From: Helochares maculicollis
Lineage: Eukaryota > Arthropoda > Insecta > Coleoptera > Hydrophilidae
Assembly: GCA_033557835.1 (NCBI GenBank)
Contig: JAWQRO010000390.1
Span: forward strand, 1-40,219
Direction: 5' to 3'
Length of the DNA stretch: 40,219 nucleotides
Under the pieces are notes generated by a model. It had not been told where the DNA came from. It searched no databases and saw only the letters and a list, made by a program, of their open reading frames with translations. The first letter of the stretch is position 1. Each line of letters opens with the position of its first letter. Both the position numbers and the translations under genes were made by a program. Below, piece after piece: positions 36,501 to 40,219 of this stretch.

Positions 36501-38627
36501 TCACCTACACTTTTGAAGCAATCATAATTGTTGCAAACATACTGTTTTGAAATATTTAATGAAGATTGATTGCTCATACATCCCATTTACAGAACATGTC
36601 ATCTGCAGTCTAATTTTGGTTTTATTCTACAATTATAAAAAATGATCCATAGATCATATTGTCAATATGGAAGATGTATATACTGAAGTGAAGTATTTAT
36701 ATATTGTGAATCTGGATAGATTAAAATGAAAATCTAATTTTTCATAGGTCCTGCGCCTCCTCCACCAATACGCCCTCTACAACCGCCACCTCCAATCGAG
36801 CCGGTTCGCGAATCCTTCATGGCCCAGCGGCAAGACCGCGATACTTTTGGAGTCCATCAGAACCGCGCAGCTCAGAACAATTCCAAGAGGAACTCCTTCA
36901 GCGCGAATTGGGAGGTCCAAAGCACCTTAACCCAAGAGACCCAGGACGATCCCGCCATTTGGGCGAAAGACTCCGTGGATGTGGGCAAGCTAGACGGGCG
37001 CCTGTCCAGAGCAAGCAGTTGGGGTCAAGCGGAATCGACGGTAACTTCCATAGAACCAACGAAGAAATCTCACGCCTTATCGAACGAGCGATGGGACGTC
37101 GAGCATAAGAGCTACGAGAAAAGCAAAAACCACGGCAAAGAGCCAACAGACCGGCCGACATTCAGAACACACCAATTCAGCAAGAGCGCTCAAGAGCGCG
37201 AGAAGAAGTTATCGGTATCGACGCAGAACACGGAGAAGCTCGAAAAAATGGAAGGTAGGTTTTTGTCTGCTTAATATTAAATTTAATCGAAGTAGGAATA
37301 ATAGGAAAGAAACTGGCTCGAAATGTGCGACTCAGCAATTGAGTCGAACGCCTGTAATAGACTTGCATTAAACCGGTAAGGTTCGTTGTAATTATAAATT
37401 CAAATGAGATTACGAAAAAGATTGAGGATTTAGAAATTATGATTATCATTGCAAATAGCTGCGAGTGGATACAGAAAGCTAATGCAATTTTAAGATTTTA
37501 TTATTAGTTACATCCGCGTAGCATCGTCCACAAAACGTGGACGCTATTATTGTTTTCGTTAACAACGCTCAAACCACTCACATCACATCAGCGCAGATTT
37601 TACTCTCCAATAGATTTATGCTTAATCGCACCAACGACTGCAAATAGCGAGTATTTGTAGTGCAGTGACCTAACCGGGGAAAGTTTATGTTATATTTGAC
37701 ACCAAGTGCAGCCAGCATTCAAGAATCATTAAAAACCTGCCATTATGAATTAGATCGCGTTGAGGAAACTACCTAAAAAAGTAATAATGAAGTGTGGCCA
37801 GTGCGTGTTTTTGCCACAGTGAATTGATTGTTGATTTTGCTTTCAGTGCAAGAATGGCCGGAGTTCATGCGGCCTATTAAAACGCCGCCTGCTTCCAAAT
37901 CGCCAATAACAACACAGAACCATCAGCAGCAACAGCAATCGCCTCAGCAGGCTTCTCCAAAGGCAGCGTCCAGGCTGCTGCCTCTTGGAGCTGCAGCTTG
38001 TATCACCTACAACCGCGTGTCATGGCTTCTGAGGGTCAGAAAAGAAGTTTTCTCGCCGGCCGAGCCGATTGGGCCTCCCGCGGCTCTACATTTAATCTTC
38101 TGCCAGATTGTGGCTGATGTTTATGGGGTGACTGCGTGCTTGAGGATGAACCAAACTGAAAAGAGAGCAGGCATCTCGATGCTCTCTGGATATGGAGTGA
38201 CTGCTGATAACTTGAACTCTCCCCACAGAGCAAATATCAAGAGAAATGTTGTGGAGCTGGCGCGAACTTGGCCTTTGTACTTCGCTAGGTTGTTTCCTGT
38301 TTCAGGAGCTGCTCAAGTAAGTAGCGACGAGCAATTTCATTCAAATGGGTTTTTAAAAGGAATAGTCGAAACCAACTTTTACGGTAATTTCAGCTATCTG
38401 AAGTGCAGCTTCTGGCGGTTTCTCATTGGGGTATCCATCTAGTGAGGAGGGAATCCAATAACCTGCAAGTAATCAAATCGTTTGCTTTGAACGAACTGGA
38501 TTCTTGTACGGCGCCTAGACCAACTTCTGTCAGCATTGAGGGGCCTCAAGGAAGGATCACGCTTCATACTCCAAGGGCTCAGCAGCTCTCTGAGATGGTG
38601 ATGAGGTTCTGCTCCGAAAACAGGAAG
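3402..38627 (+). CDS. Myo15: unconventional myosin XV, 12 exons, 3' end outside window
   Basis: Actin-based motor with a MyTH4-FERM tail. In vertebrates myosin XV carries cargo to stereocilia tips; Drosophila Myo10A is the fly member and works in filopodia. Joining 3402-3545, 13395-14256, 21992-22235, 22530-22938, 22994-23220, 28016-28234, 28375-29599, 29733-29981, 30252-32598, 36748-37254, 37847-38316 and 38394-38627 keeps one frame for 7137 nt (2,379 residues), every junction GT-AG. Domains: N-terminal subdomain 1-48, motor to about 760, IQ motifs around Q769, Q792 and Q815, MyTH4 about 938-1085, FERM F1 about 1085-1175, disordered linker about 1194-2190, FERM F2-F3 about 2190-2379. It lacks the giant N-terminal extension of long vertebrate MYO15A, unless one is encoded upstream. 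SH3, MyTH4-2 and FERM-2 are expected further right. Identity is firm; exon edges are read by eye. Confidence 0.95.
4060..5000 (-). mobile_element. mariner remnant of a Mos1-like lineage
   Basis: Read on the minus strand, pieces of a mariner transposase follow in the right order. Near 4998-4960 is VKHLRHVMIFFFNQKK (N-terminus), then FKSGDFNLIETER near 4850, then DELQALLDKDDTQTQQMMAEQ near 4790-4730, then KVGKWVPQKLNER near 4660. The YSPDLVPSDYHLFSSM-like block falls at about 4240-4200, and GIHKLRERWIRC with SEGQYFE at about 4130-4077. Frames shift several times and there are stops, so it is dead. The DELQALLD, QTQ and KLRERW features resemble the mauritiana-type lineage. Terminal repeats were not identified. 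Confidence 0.8.
5010..9550. other. AT-rich intronic DNA, no gene seen
   Basis: Long stretch of intron 1 with homopolymer runs and frequent stops on both strands. The longest open frame (5850-6149, 99 codons) and a hydrophobic minus-strand frame (5738-5529) look like chance frames in AT-rich DNA. I see no tRNA, no tandem array and no transposase signature. Confidence 0.6.
9557..11715 (+). mobile_element. complete but dead mariner with a nested insertion
   Basis: The 5' terminal repeat TTGGGTTGGCAACTAAGTAA begins at 9557. The 3' end is its imperfect inverse (...actagttgccaatccaa) ending at 11715. Both sides carry the TA target duplication (9555-9556 and 11716-11717). The transposase starts at ATG 9734 (MENQKEHFRHILHFY) and ends at TAA near 11640. 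Subtracting the 906-bp insert and its 4-bp duplication leaves about 1.25 kb, the usual mariner size. It is inactivated many ways: TGA-TAA stops after codon 25, a frameshift around 11120, and substitution of two catalytic aspartates by glycine (HHGN at 11346 and APSGY at 11451, 34 residues apart). The first aspartate (TGDEKW) is retained. The lineage resembles mellifera-type mariners. Confidence 0.92.
10048..10953. mobile_element. 906-bp TTAA-type inverted-repeat element (MITE-like) inside the mariner
   Basis: Ends are a perfect 18-bp inverted repeat, GGGGGTATTCTAGTGTAG at 10048-10065 and its complement at 10936-10953, with one more matching base inside. The right flank is TTAA (10954-10957) and the left is TAAA (10044-10047). 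Removing the element plus one TTAA restores the mariner reading frame through NHLRQLG, so the target duplication was TTAA with one later change on the left. TTAA targets are typical of piggyBac-type elements. The interior has only short frames (67 and 74 codons, minus strand) without recognisable similarity, so it is non-autonomous. Confidence 0.8.
11718..13394. other. intron 1, right part, no gene seen
   Basis: Mostly AT-rich. Between about 12500 and 12910 the base composition shifts toward G+C and overlapping open frames of 95 and 102 codons (minus) and 62-90 codons (plus) occur. None resembles a known protein. The segment could be a regulatory element, an unrecognised alternative exon or an old insertion; the sequence does not decide. 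Confidence 0.4.
13395..14256 (+). CDS. Myo15: Myo15 exon 2: P-loop and switch I of the motor
   Basis: Encodes residues 49-336. It begins after ttttccag and ends inside the glycine of VLHLG at a gtaaga donor. It carries the landmark GNQGVEDMTQLTDLHEAAL, the NLIYTYAGSILIAVNPY block, the P-loop GESGSGKT (residues 161-168, 13731-13754), LEATPLLEAFGNA, and switch I NDNSSRFGK (214-222). All nucleotide-binding residues expected of an active myosin are present. The frame stays open 110 codons into intron 2, a read-through without myosin similarity. An alternative acceptor at 13400 would drop only two residues. Confidence 0.95.
16078..16691 (-). mobile_element. mariner remnant with internal deletion
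   Basis: On the minus strand a 61-codon frame from 16691 contains the helix-turn-helix-like block TYQKWLKRFSTGDFS. Further on come KVMLSIWWE (near 16460), then IVIFQHDNARPHTALQNRQ (about 16380-16320) and ENLPHPLYSSDLAPSYHL (about 16300-16230). The second catalytic aspartate (HDN) survives. The third is missing: APSDYHL has become APS-YHL, with one codon lost. The tail ends near 16080. The distance between the N-terminal block and the WW block is too short for a full transposase, so about 100 residues are deleted. Confidence 0.78.
16700..17500. other. AT-rich intron sequence between mariner remnants
   Basis: No open frame of note. A 40-bp stretch at about 16752-16790 (caaaatatgtctaaaatggt...) closely resembles 14441-14480 in the same intron, indicating a short dispersed repeat of unknown origin. 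Confidence 0.5.
17501..20830 (+). repeat. tandem array of a deleted mariner transposase, seven units
   Basis: A head-to-tail array. The anchor gcgacaaa(g/a)att falls near 17883, 18210, 18770, 19153, 19695, 20224 and 20608, giving spacings of roughly 327, 560, 383, 542, 529 and 384 bp. Long units (about 540 bp) read, with interruptions, as a mariner N-terminus (FVRRRNQSAVAERFVRKQF, then ARFKA-DSSLRN, then a second helix-turn-helix-like block) followed directly by the C-terminal catalytic block (PPYSPDIEPGFHL). The centre of the transposase is absent. Short units lack most of the N-terminal half. Two of them share the same junction (gaacgacttggtaagctttc at about 18075 and 19021), so short-plus-long dimers of about 945 bp were duplicated. 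No terminal repeats occur between units. Confidence 0.8.
21992..22235 (+). CDS. Myo15: Myo15 exon 3: motor, TEDS region
   Basis: Encodes residues 336-417. It starts after tctattttag and completes the split glycine, giving HLGNVYFHRRQ, and ends within a tryptophan codon before gtaagc. The TEDS-rule site, 16 residues before the ARDAFAK aspartate (D404), is a glutamate (E388). The human MYO15A sequence aligned here also has glutamate, so the motor should not need heavy-chain phosphorylation at this site. Confidence 0.93.
22236..22529 (+). other. intron 3 (294 bp)
   Basis: Phase-2 intron between gtaagc and ttcgctccag. AT-rich; nothing else seen. Confidence 0.85.
22530..22938 (+). CDS. Myo15: Myo15 exon 4: switch II and lower 50-kDa domain
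   Basis: Encodes residues 417-553. It carries switch II DIFGFE (residues 441-446, gac at 22600), the relay-helix block SFEQLCINFASESLQLYFN, KHVFKLEQQEY, and LLDDESNFPRASDGSFLEKCHYNHA. The sequence is uninterrupted and matches active myosins. It ends at REFG before gtaagc. The frame stays open through the 55-bp intron but would then be out of register with the next exon. Confidence 0.95.
22994..23220 (+). CDS. Myo15: Myo15 exon 5: actin-binding region and loop 2 part
   Basis: Encodes residues 554-629. It begins IRHFAGQVWYSVDGFLDKNR, the strand-helix motif following the lower 50-kDa core, then DILRPEVVELLASSKEPLV and a basic, variable stretch (PRGANGRFVTMKPRTPTVAAR) in the loop 2 position. Intron 4 before it is only 55 bp (22939-22993). 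Donor gtaaaa at 23221. Confidence 0.93.
24186..25377 (+). mobile_element. mariner, Mos1-like lineage, near full length, dead
   Basis: A left terminal repeat around 24190 (aagagtacaaataagttt) is matched in inverse orientation near 25355-25377 (aaacttatttgtactcctta). The transposase begins at ATG 24294 (MSKFAPSKRHVRQLLIYFFN) and ends YFE-TAA at 25298. It shows the helix-turn-helix block AAEAHRLLVEAYNEAALSE, WVPDELKPRDIERGL, then a frameshift. GDK (first aspartate) is readable near 24727 but followed by a stop. HDNSRPHVA and the later block YSLDRAPSDYYLF (D present) occur in different frames. Several indels and stops make it non-functional. ITR sequence and KLPERWEK-like tail place it with mauritiana-type elements. 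Confidence 0.88.
25380..26360. other. AT-rich intron sequence with a possible transposase scrap at its end
   Basis: No gene seen. Near 26288-26322 the sequence reads, with a 2-base insertion, as QSHSPDLTPCG, which resembles the third-aspartate block of mariner transposases. This suggests a very decayed + strand fragment. Confidence 0.35.
26268..26352 (+). repeat. direct repeat, left copy
   Basis: About 75 bp (ccaaacattgcaatcccaca... to cagaataaattt) resembling 27330-27412 in the same orientation. The two copies bracket the minus-strand mariner remnant. Confidence 0.65.
26366..27252 (-). mobile_element. mariner remnant of a third lineage
   Basis: On the minus strand, starting near 27100, the translation gives KYRAVIEFLFWEGLKAKEIYERK, then SSPTISTVERWAAEFKRARANLEDDQR (two blocks of a divergent mariner helix-turn-helix), then VEKYR-IVLENRRV, GFRKLFVHN and, near 26720-26600, remains of the first catalytic block (TMILDQNK in place of TMDETW). 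The C-terminal catalytic part is missing. The 3' end at about 26366 (tgcccaataatttttgcgga) looks like a terminal repeat. Near 27232 a similar inverse sequence (aacccgaaaactttata) may be the other end. It is clearly different from the MENQKEHF and MSKFAPSK types nearby. Confidence 0.75.
27330..27412 (+). repeat. direct repeat, right copy
   Basis: Second copy of the repeat at 26268, with substitutions and a short insertion in the middle (tccaaacattgcaactccac...). It may be an older transposase tail (like PDLTPC) that was duplicated. Confidence 0.65.
28016..28234 (+). CDS. Myo15: Myo15 exon 6: converter-proximal motor, SH1 helix region
   Basis: Encodes residues 629-702. Contains FSDSLQHLLESMSKCNPWFI then RCIKPNNDKTPMRFD, VLEQLRYSGMLDTIKIRQSG and YPVRMKFQQFVERYR, the conserved C-terminal motor core (RCIKPN and LRYSGMLDTI). 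A cysteine typical of SH1 in muscle myosin is not kept here, as in other unconventional classes. Ends within an arginine codon before gtaagc. Confidence 0.95.
28375..29599 (+). CDS. Myo15: Myo15 exon 7: converter, three IQ motifs, MyTH4, start of FERM
   Basis: Encodes residues 702-1110. After the converter (DYQLGATRVFFRESLERELE) come three IQ motifs spaced exactly 23 residues apart, with glutamines at 769, 792 and 815 (LQKHIRGYIAR, IQRNWKGFKER, AQALYRGRKER). These bind light chains or calmodulin. A short charged helix (RRVEAEKLTQERAKQRAARE) follows. The MyTH4 domain spans about 938-1085, including RDQDFQDAVALFKLILRWS, LRDELLVQLCNQSWKN, RIWQLMSHCLSCFQPS and LSKYLLKYVSDH. The last codons (MALPLTLADGTLSTVTIDSW) start FERM lobe F1. 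Donor gtaagt at 29600, phase 0. Confidence 0.95.
29733..29981 (+). CDS. Myo15: Myo15 exon 8: rest of FERM lobe F1
   Basis: Encodes residues 1111-1193. AASLAVGSLGVPPDGWSVVL and the following DYVLDLVSELELCP complete a ubiquitin-like F1 lobe begun in exon 7. The exon then drifts into a Thr/Pro-rich stretch (NTSPTTPTRPQ) that starts the linker. It is bounded by gcttttt-ag and gtacgt, both phase 0. Confidence 0.9.
30252..32598 (+). CDS. Myo15: Myo15 exon 9: long disordered linker with three IKGGG motifs
   Basis: Encodes residues 1194-1976 as one 2.3-kb exon. It opens with Ser/Arg-rich sequence (30260-30560). Three copies of a 34-38 residue motif ending in IKGGG follow at 30912-31016, 31044-31157 and 31272-31373. 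Next is a Met/Gln-rich helix-prone stretch (31500-31690; QIQQQLLAQNQALQQLLTQA), then poly-proline (31849-31880). After that come the block PYGRAKTVRIGKWRWPPPKD, EEIDFETPV, a predicted helix (LSSEMRQRLEQV and LEDTRRMMLEQQLTGRWG), and a second proline run (32545-32598). The poly-proline tracts could bind SH3, profilin or EVH1 partners. The exon splits a glycine codon before gtataa. Confidence 0.92.
32685..33610 (+). repeat. satellite, three 310-bp units, exon-9-like
   Basis: Three direct units begin with ttatctaac(c/t)aatct near 32685, 32994 and 33304, roughly 90% identical to each other. Each contains tctgtccaaat(g/a)cagat followed by cttcgttatcttcagctgag, almost the same as coding sequence at 32096-32138 in exon 9. 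A second block (gcgaagctgaagctt) is collinear with 32247-32265. The units therefore seem to derive partly from the neighbouring exon. Confidence 0.85.
33927..35408 (+). repeat. satellite, four units of 365-378 bp
   Basis: Units start with taactaaaatacttgttt near 33927, 34301, 34677 and 35042. Each contains a doubled gttgacta(t/c) motif, aaagcgag(g/c), aattggaatgcatttcagat and ggcgcaaaatacttc in the same order. Identity is high (about 90%), so the expansion is fairly recent. I find no coding frame conserved between units and no similarity to the 310-bp satellite. Confidence 0.88.
35590..35800 (-). mobile_element. non-LTR retrotransposon reverse transcriptase fragment
   Basis: On the minus strand this reads MLLADINLAFSSGKFLSALF then LDIEAAYDNN, the region before and including the catalytic FLD-x-AYD motif A of non-LTR reverse transcriptases (I/R1/jockey-like). 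Flanking DNA on both sides quickly loses similarity. A minus-strand frame at 36037-35840 may be further upstream element sequence, but I cannot align it. Heavily truncated and inactive. Confidence 0.75.
36748..37254 (+). CDS. Myo15: Myo15 exon 10: proline-rich and charged linker
   Basis: Encodes residues 1976-2145. It begins GPAPPPPIRPLQPPPPIEP, a third proline tract right at the exon edge, followed by a low-complexity, charged, Ser/Lys/Glu-rich stretch (REREKKLSVSTQNTEKLEK-type sequence) with no fold apparent. It is rich in basic and acidic residues and has no cysteine. It joins exon 9 by completing a glycine and exon 11 through a split valine codon. Acceptor ttttcatag; donor gtaggt. Confidence 0.85.
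37255..37846 (+). other. intron 10 (592 bp)
   Basis: Phase-1 intron. It contains a small hairpin near 37527-37545 (cgtccac-aaaac-gtggacg, 7-bp stem). Nothing else recognised. Confidence 0.75.
37847..38316 (+). CDS. Myo15: Myo15 exon 11: FERM lobe F2
   Basis: Encodes residues 2145-2301. After a Gln-rich stretch (QNHQQQQQSPQQ) the conserved block ITYNRVSWLLRVRKEVFSPAE begins, matching the MYO15A sequence between the first MyTH4 and the SH3 domain. A helical region follows (ALHLIFCQIVADVYG and ANIKRNVVELARTW). The pattern RKE-F-P with AL-LIFCQIV-D fits a FERM F2 lobe, so lobe F2 lies about 970 residues after F1. Ends AAQ before gtaagt. Confidence 0.9.
38317..38393 (+). other. intron 11 (77 bp)
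   Basis: Short phase-0 intron, gtaagt to taatttcag. Confidence 0.85.
38394..38627 (+). CDS. Myo15: Myo15 exon 12: FERM lobe F3
   Basis: Encodes residues 2302-2379. SEVQLLAVSHWGIHLVRRE, then LQVIKSFALNEL and GRITLHTPRAQQLSEMVMRF, form the PH-like F3 lobe, aligning with VQLLGVSHRGLRLL in MYO15A. The last residues (FCSENRK) reach the point where MYO15A enters its SH3 domain, so the next exon should encode SH3. Donor gtaagt at 38628, phase 0. Confidence 0.9.
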
Positions 38628-40219
38628 GTAAGTTTTGGCTTGCCTTTTGAAAGTGATGATTTTATGCGTAAACAAAAATAGAAAGCGGAAACGATTTAAA
38701 TCCTGATGGAGATTATAATTTCATGGCGTAATCCAAGCCCTTGACTTTGAGTGTATGGATTTTTAGGATGAAATATAATTTCTTGGCTTTACTTTGCTGT
38801 TCGGGTACCAATACTCGTACCAATGCTCGACCAGTCGTCATCTTACTCATTGAGATTGAAATCTATGTAGGTGACTTGAATGTGATAATCCTTTGATTTG
38901 ACGGGCCATTATTGTACTGAATCACTTGGTATTATGACAGCAAAAAAATATAGTAGTTACAATATTTCATCTGATAGGAATGTTTTCTACCAGGCAGCAC
39001 AAGCAAAAATTGTCTGAGTTGAACAATGGTAACCAGGAAAGTCTTTGTAAATATTAGGCTGAGGTTTATAAGATGCTTATAAATGGAAAGGGTATTGGCA
39101 TGAAATTTATTTTACTACTTGAAATCCAATGACAAGAGTTAATATAAGGGCTTCTAAATAGATCTATCTTTTATGAATTCATTTTCTTTGATTCAGTTTT
39201 ATATCCAGCATTATTCATCTAATGCTTTCAAAACAAATAATTGTGTTGTATACATAGCGCAAGCTGCAGATATTTTGATTTTCACATATTTAACCCATCT
39301 TCTCGCTATTTAGCAATGTTCTAAATGATTTTATTTAGGACACTAATCTAAAATCTTTATTTAATTATATAAAGTATATAAATATAATTACTTATAATAG
39401 CAAGGTACAAGAGATGTTCGTTGTCTACCGGCCATTGTAGACTTCATTAGTTTAACTTTGGGGATGATTTATATTAATATAATCACTGCTTTTTTAAATA
39501 AATCGATATAAAAAATATTCAATATAATGGTTTTGAATGTCACATATGCGACACTAATCCTGATTAAAGAACAAATAACGCTCGACACTGGATTGAATAT
39601 ATTTTTACTTTCCTGTATTACTCTACGAAGAATAGTAAATGGAAGGTATTAGGATCATGAAAATTTTCCACCATTTTTGCCTCTTGTCTGTGAATGTAAA
39701 AATGATAGCGGTCAGACCGTTTGACATGGCGTTATGAAATTTGGCAGACGGCTATTTTCGCGAAATCGTAGATGTCTGCTACTACCCTTACGGCCGATGC
39801 GGAACACCCCGCCACTCATGAAGGAGAGATTGTAGGCAAAGGGGGGAGTTAGGGTAGTTTTAGTTTTAGTCTAGGTTAGAATTAATATATTGGGTTGTTC
39901 AGAAAGTAATTTCGTTTTTTTCTCAACAGATAGAGCTAATCATATTTTACAGCCACCTTCACACTTAAGGCTTGTTTGTTAAAAATTTGGTGAAATTCTT
40001 TGCAATAGTTTTTTTGTGCTCTATCAAAGATGGAAAATAGAAAGCAGCATTTACGGCATATTTTACATTTTTATTACCGAAACGGTAAAAATGCAGTTCA
40101 AGCAAGGCGAAAATTACGTGAAGTGTATGAAGAAGATGTATTGAGCGAACGACAATGCCAAAATTGGTTTGCAAAATTTCGTTCCGGCAATTTCGATATT
40201 GAAGATGCTCCACGTTCTG
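38628..40219 (+). other. intron 12, cut by window end
   Basis: AT-rich DNA up to about 39630. A less AT-rich patch at 39640-39880 contains an 11-base near-palindrome (cggtcagaccg), gctactaccct and a G-rich run. A mariner follows from 39890. No acceptor for the next exon lies inside the window. Confidence 0.75.
39890..40219 (+). mobile_element. mariner, 5' part, apparently intact, cut by window end
   Basis: A terminal repeat TTGGGTTGTTCAGAAAGTAA starts at 39890 next to a TA (39888-39889). ATG at 40030 opens MENRKQHLRHILHFYYRNGK and continues through the helix-turn-helix block NWFAKFRSGNFDIEDAPRS to the last base, 63 codons without a stop or frameshift. The ITR and N-terminus are related to, but distinct from, the element at 9557. 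Unlike all other copies here, no damage is visible in the part present, which suggests a younger insertion. The catalytic domain is outside the window. Confidence 0.9.

Larger units (their letters stand above)
32599..36747 (+). other. intron 9 (4,149 bp), satellite-rich
   Basis: Phase-1 intron from gtataa to ttttcatag. It holds a 3 x 310-bp satellite (32685-33610), a 4 x 370-bp satellite (33927-35408) and a minus-strand non-LTR reverse transcriptase fragment (35590-35800). A 64-codon frame at 33758-33952 and a 92-codon frame at 35818-36096 are not recognisable. 36100-36740 shows nothing. Confidence 0.8.

Overview
This is a eukaryotic, AT-rich genomic window, most likely from an insect. The reasons are GT-AG introns with pyrimidine-rich acceptors, an arthropod-style myosin gene, and many decayed mariner-family transposons. 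I cannot name the species from sequence alone.

One gene dominates. Twelve coding exons on the + strand, from 3402 to 38627, splice into one open frame of about 2,379 residues that runs off the right end. The product is an unconventional myosin XV (vertebrate MYO15A; Drosophila calls its ortholog Myo10A). In order it shows a short N-terminal piece, a complete motor with intact P-loop, switch I and switch II, three IQ motifs, a MyTH4 domain, and FERM lobe F1. A disordered, proline- and glutamine-rich linker of roughly 950 residues follows, then FERM lobes F2 and F3. The SH3, second MyTH4 and second FERM expected from the family should lie past position 40219.

Layout: 1-1240 holds two tandem partial mariner copies. 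1241-3360 is upstream non-coding DNA or a 5' intron. Exon 1 is at 3402. Intron 1 (9.8 kb) holds a minus-strand mariner and a + strand mariner that carries a nested 906-bp TTAA-type inverted-repeat element. Exon 2 carries the P-loop. Intron 2 (7.7 kb) holds another minus-strand mariner and a 3.3-kb tandem array built from an internally deleted mariner. Exons 3-5 finish most of the motor. Intron 5 (4.8 kb) holds two more mariners of different lineages. Exons 6-9 are closely spaced. Intron 9 (4.1 kb) holds a 3 x 310-bp satellite, a 4 x 370-bp satellite and a minus-strand non-LTR reverse transcriptase fragment. Exons 10-12 follow. The last intron contains the start of a mariner that looks young and is cut by the window end.

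I see no convincing unknown multi-gene system. The most unusual points are these: (i) the intron-9 satellite monomer contains sequence collinear with exon 9 of the same gene; (ii) the linker has three copies of an IKGGG-ending motif; (iii) the first FERM domain is split by the linker; (iv) a transposase-derived tandem array has grown in intron 2; and (v) restoring the mariner reading frame reveals the target-site duplication of the nested element.
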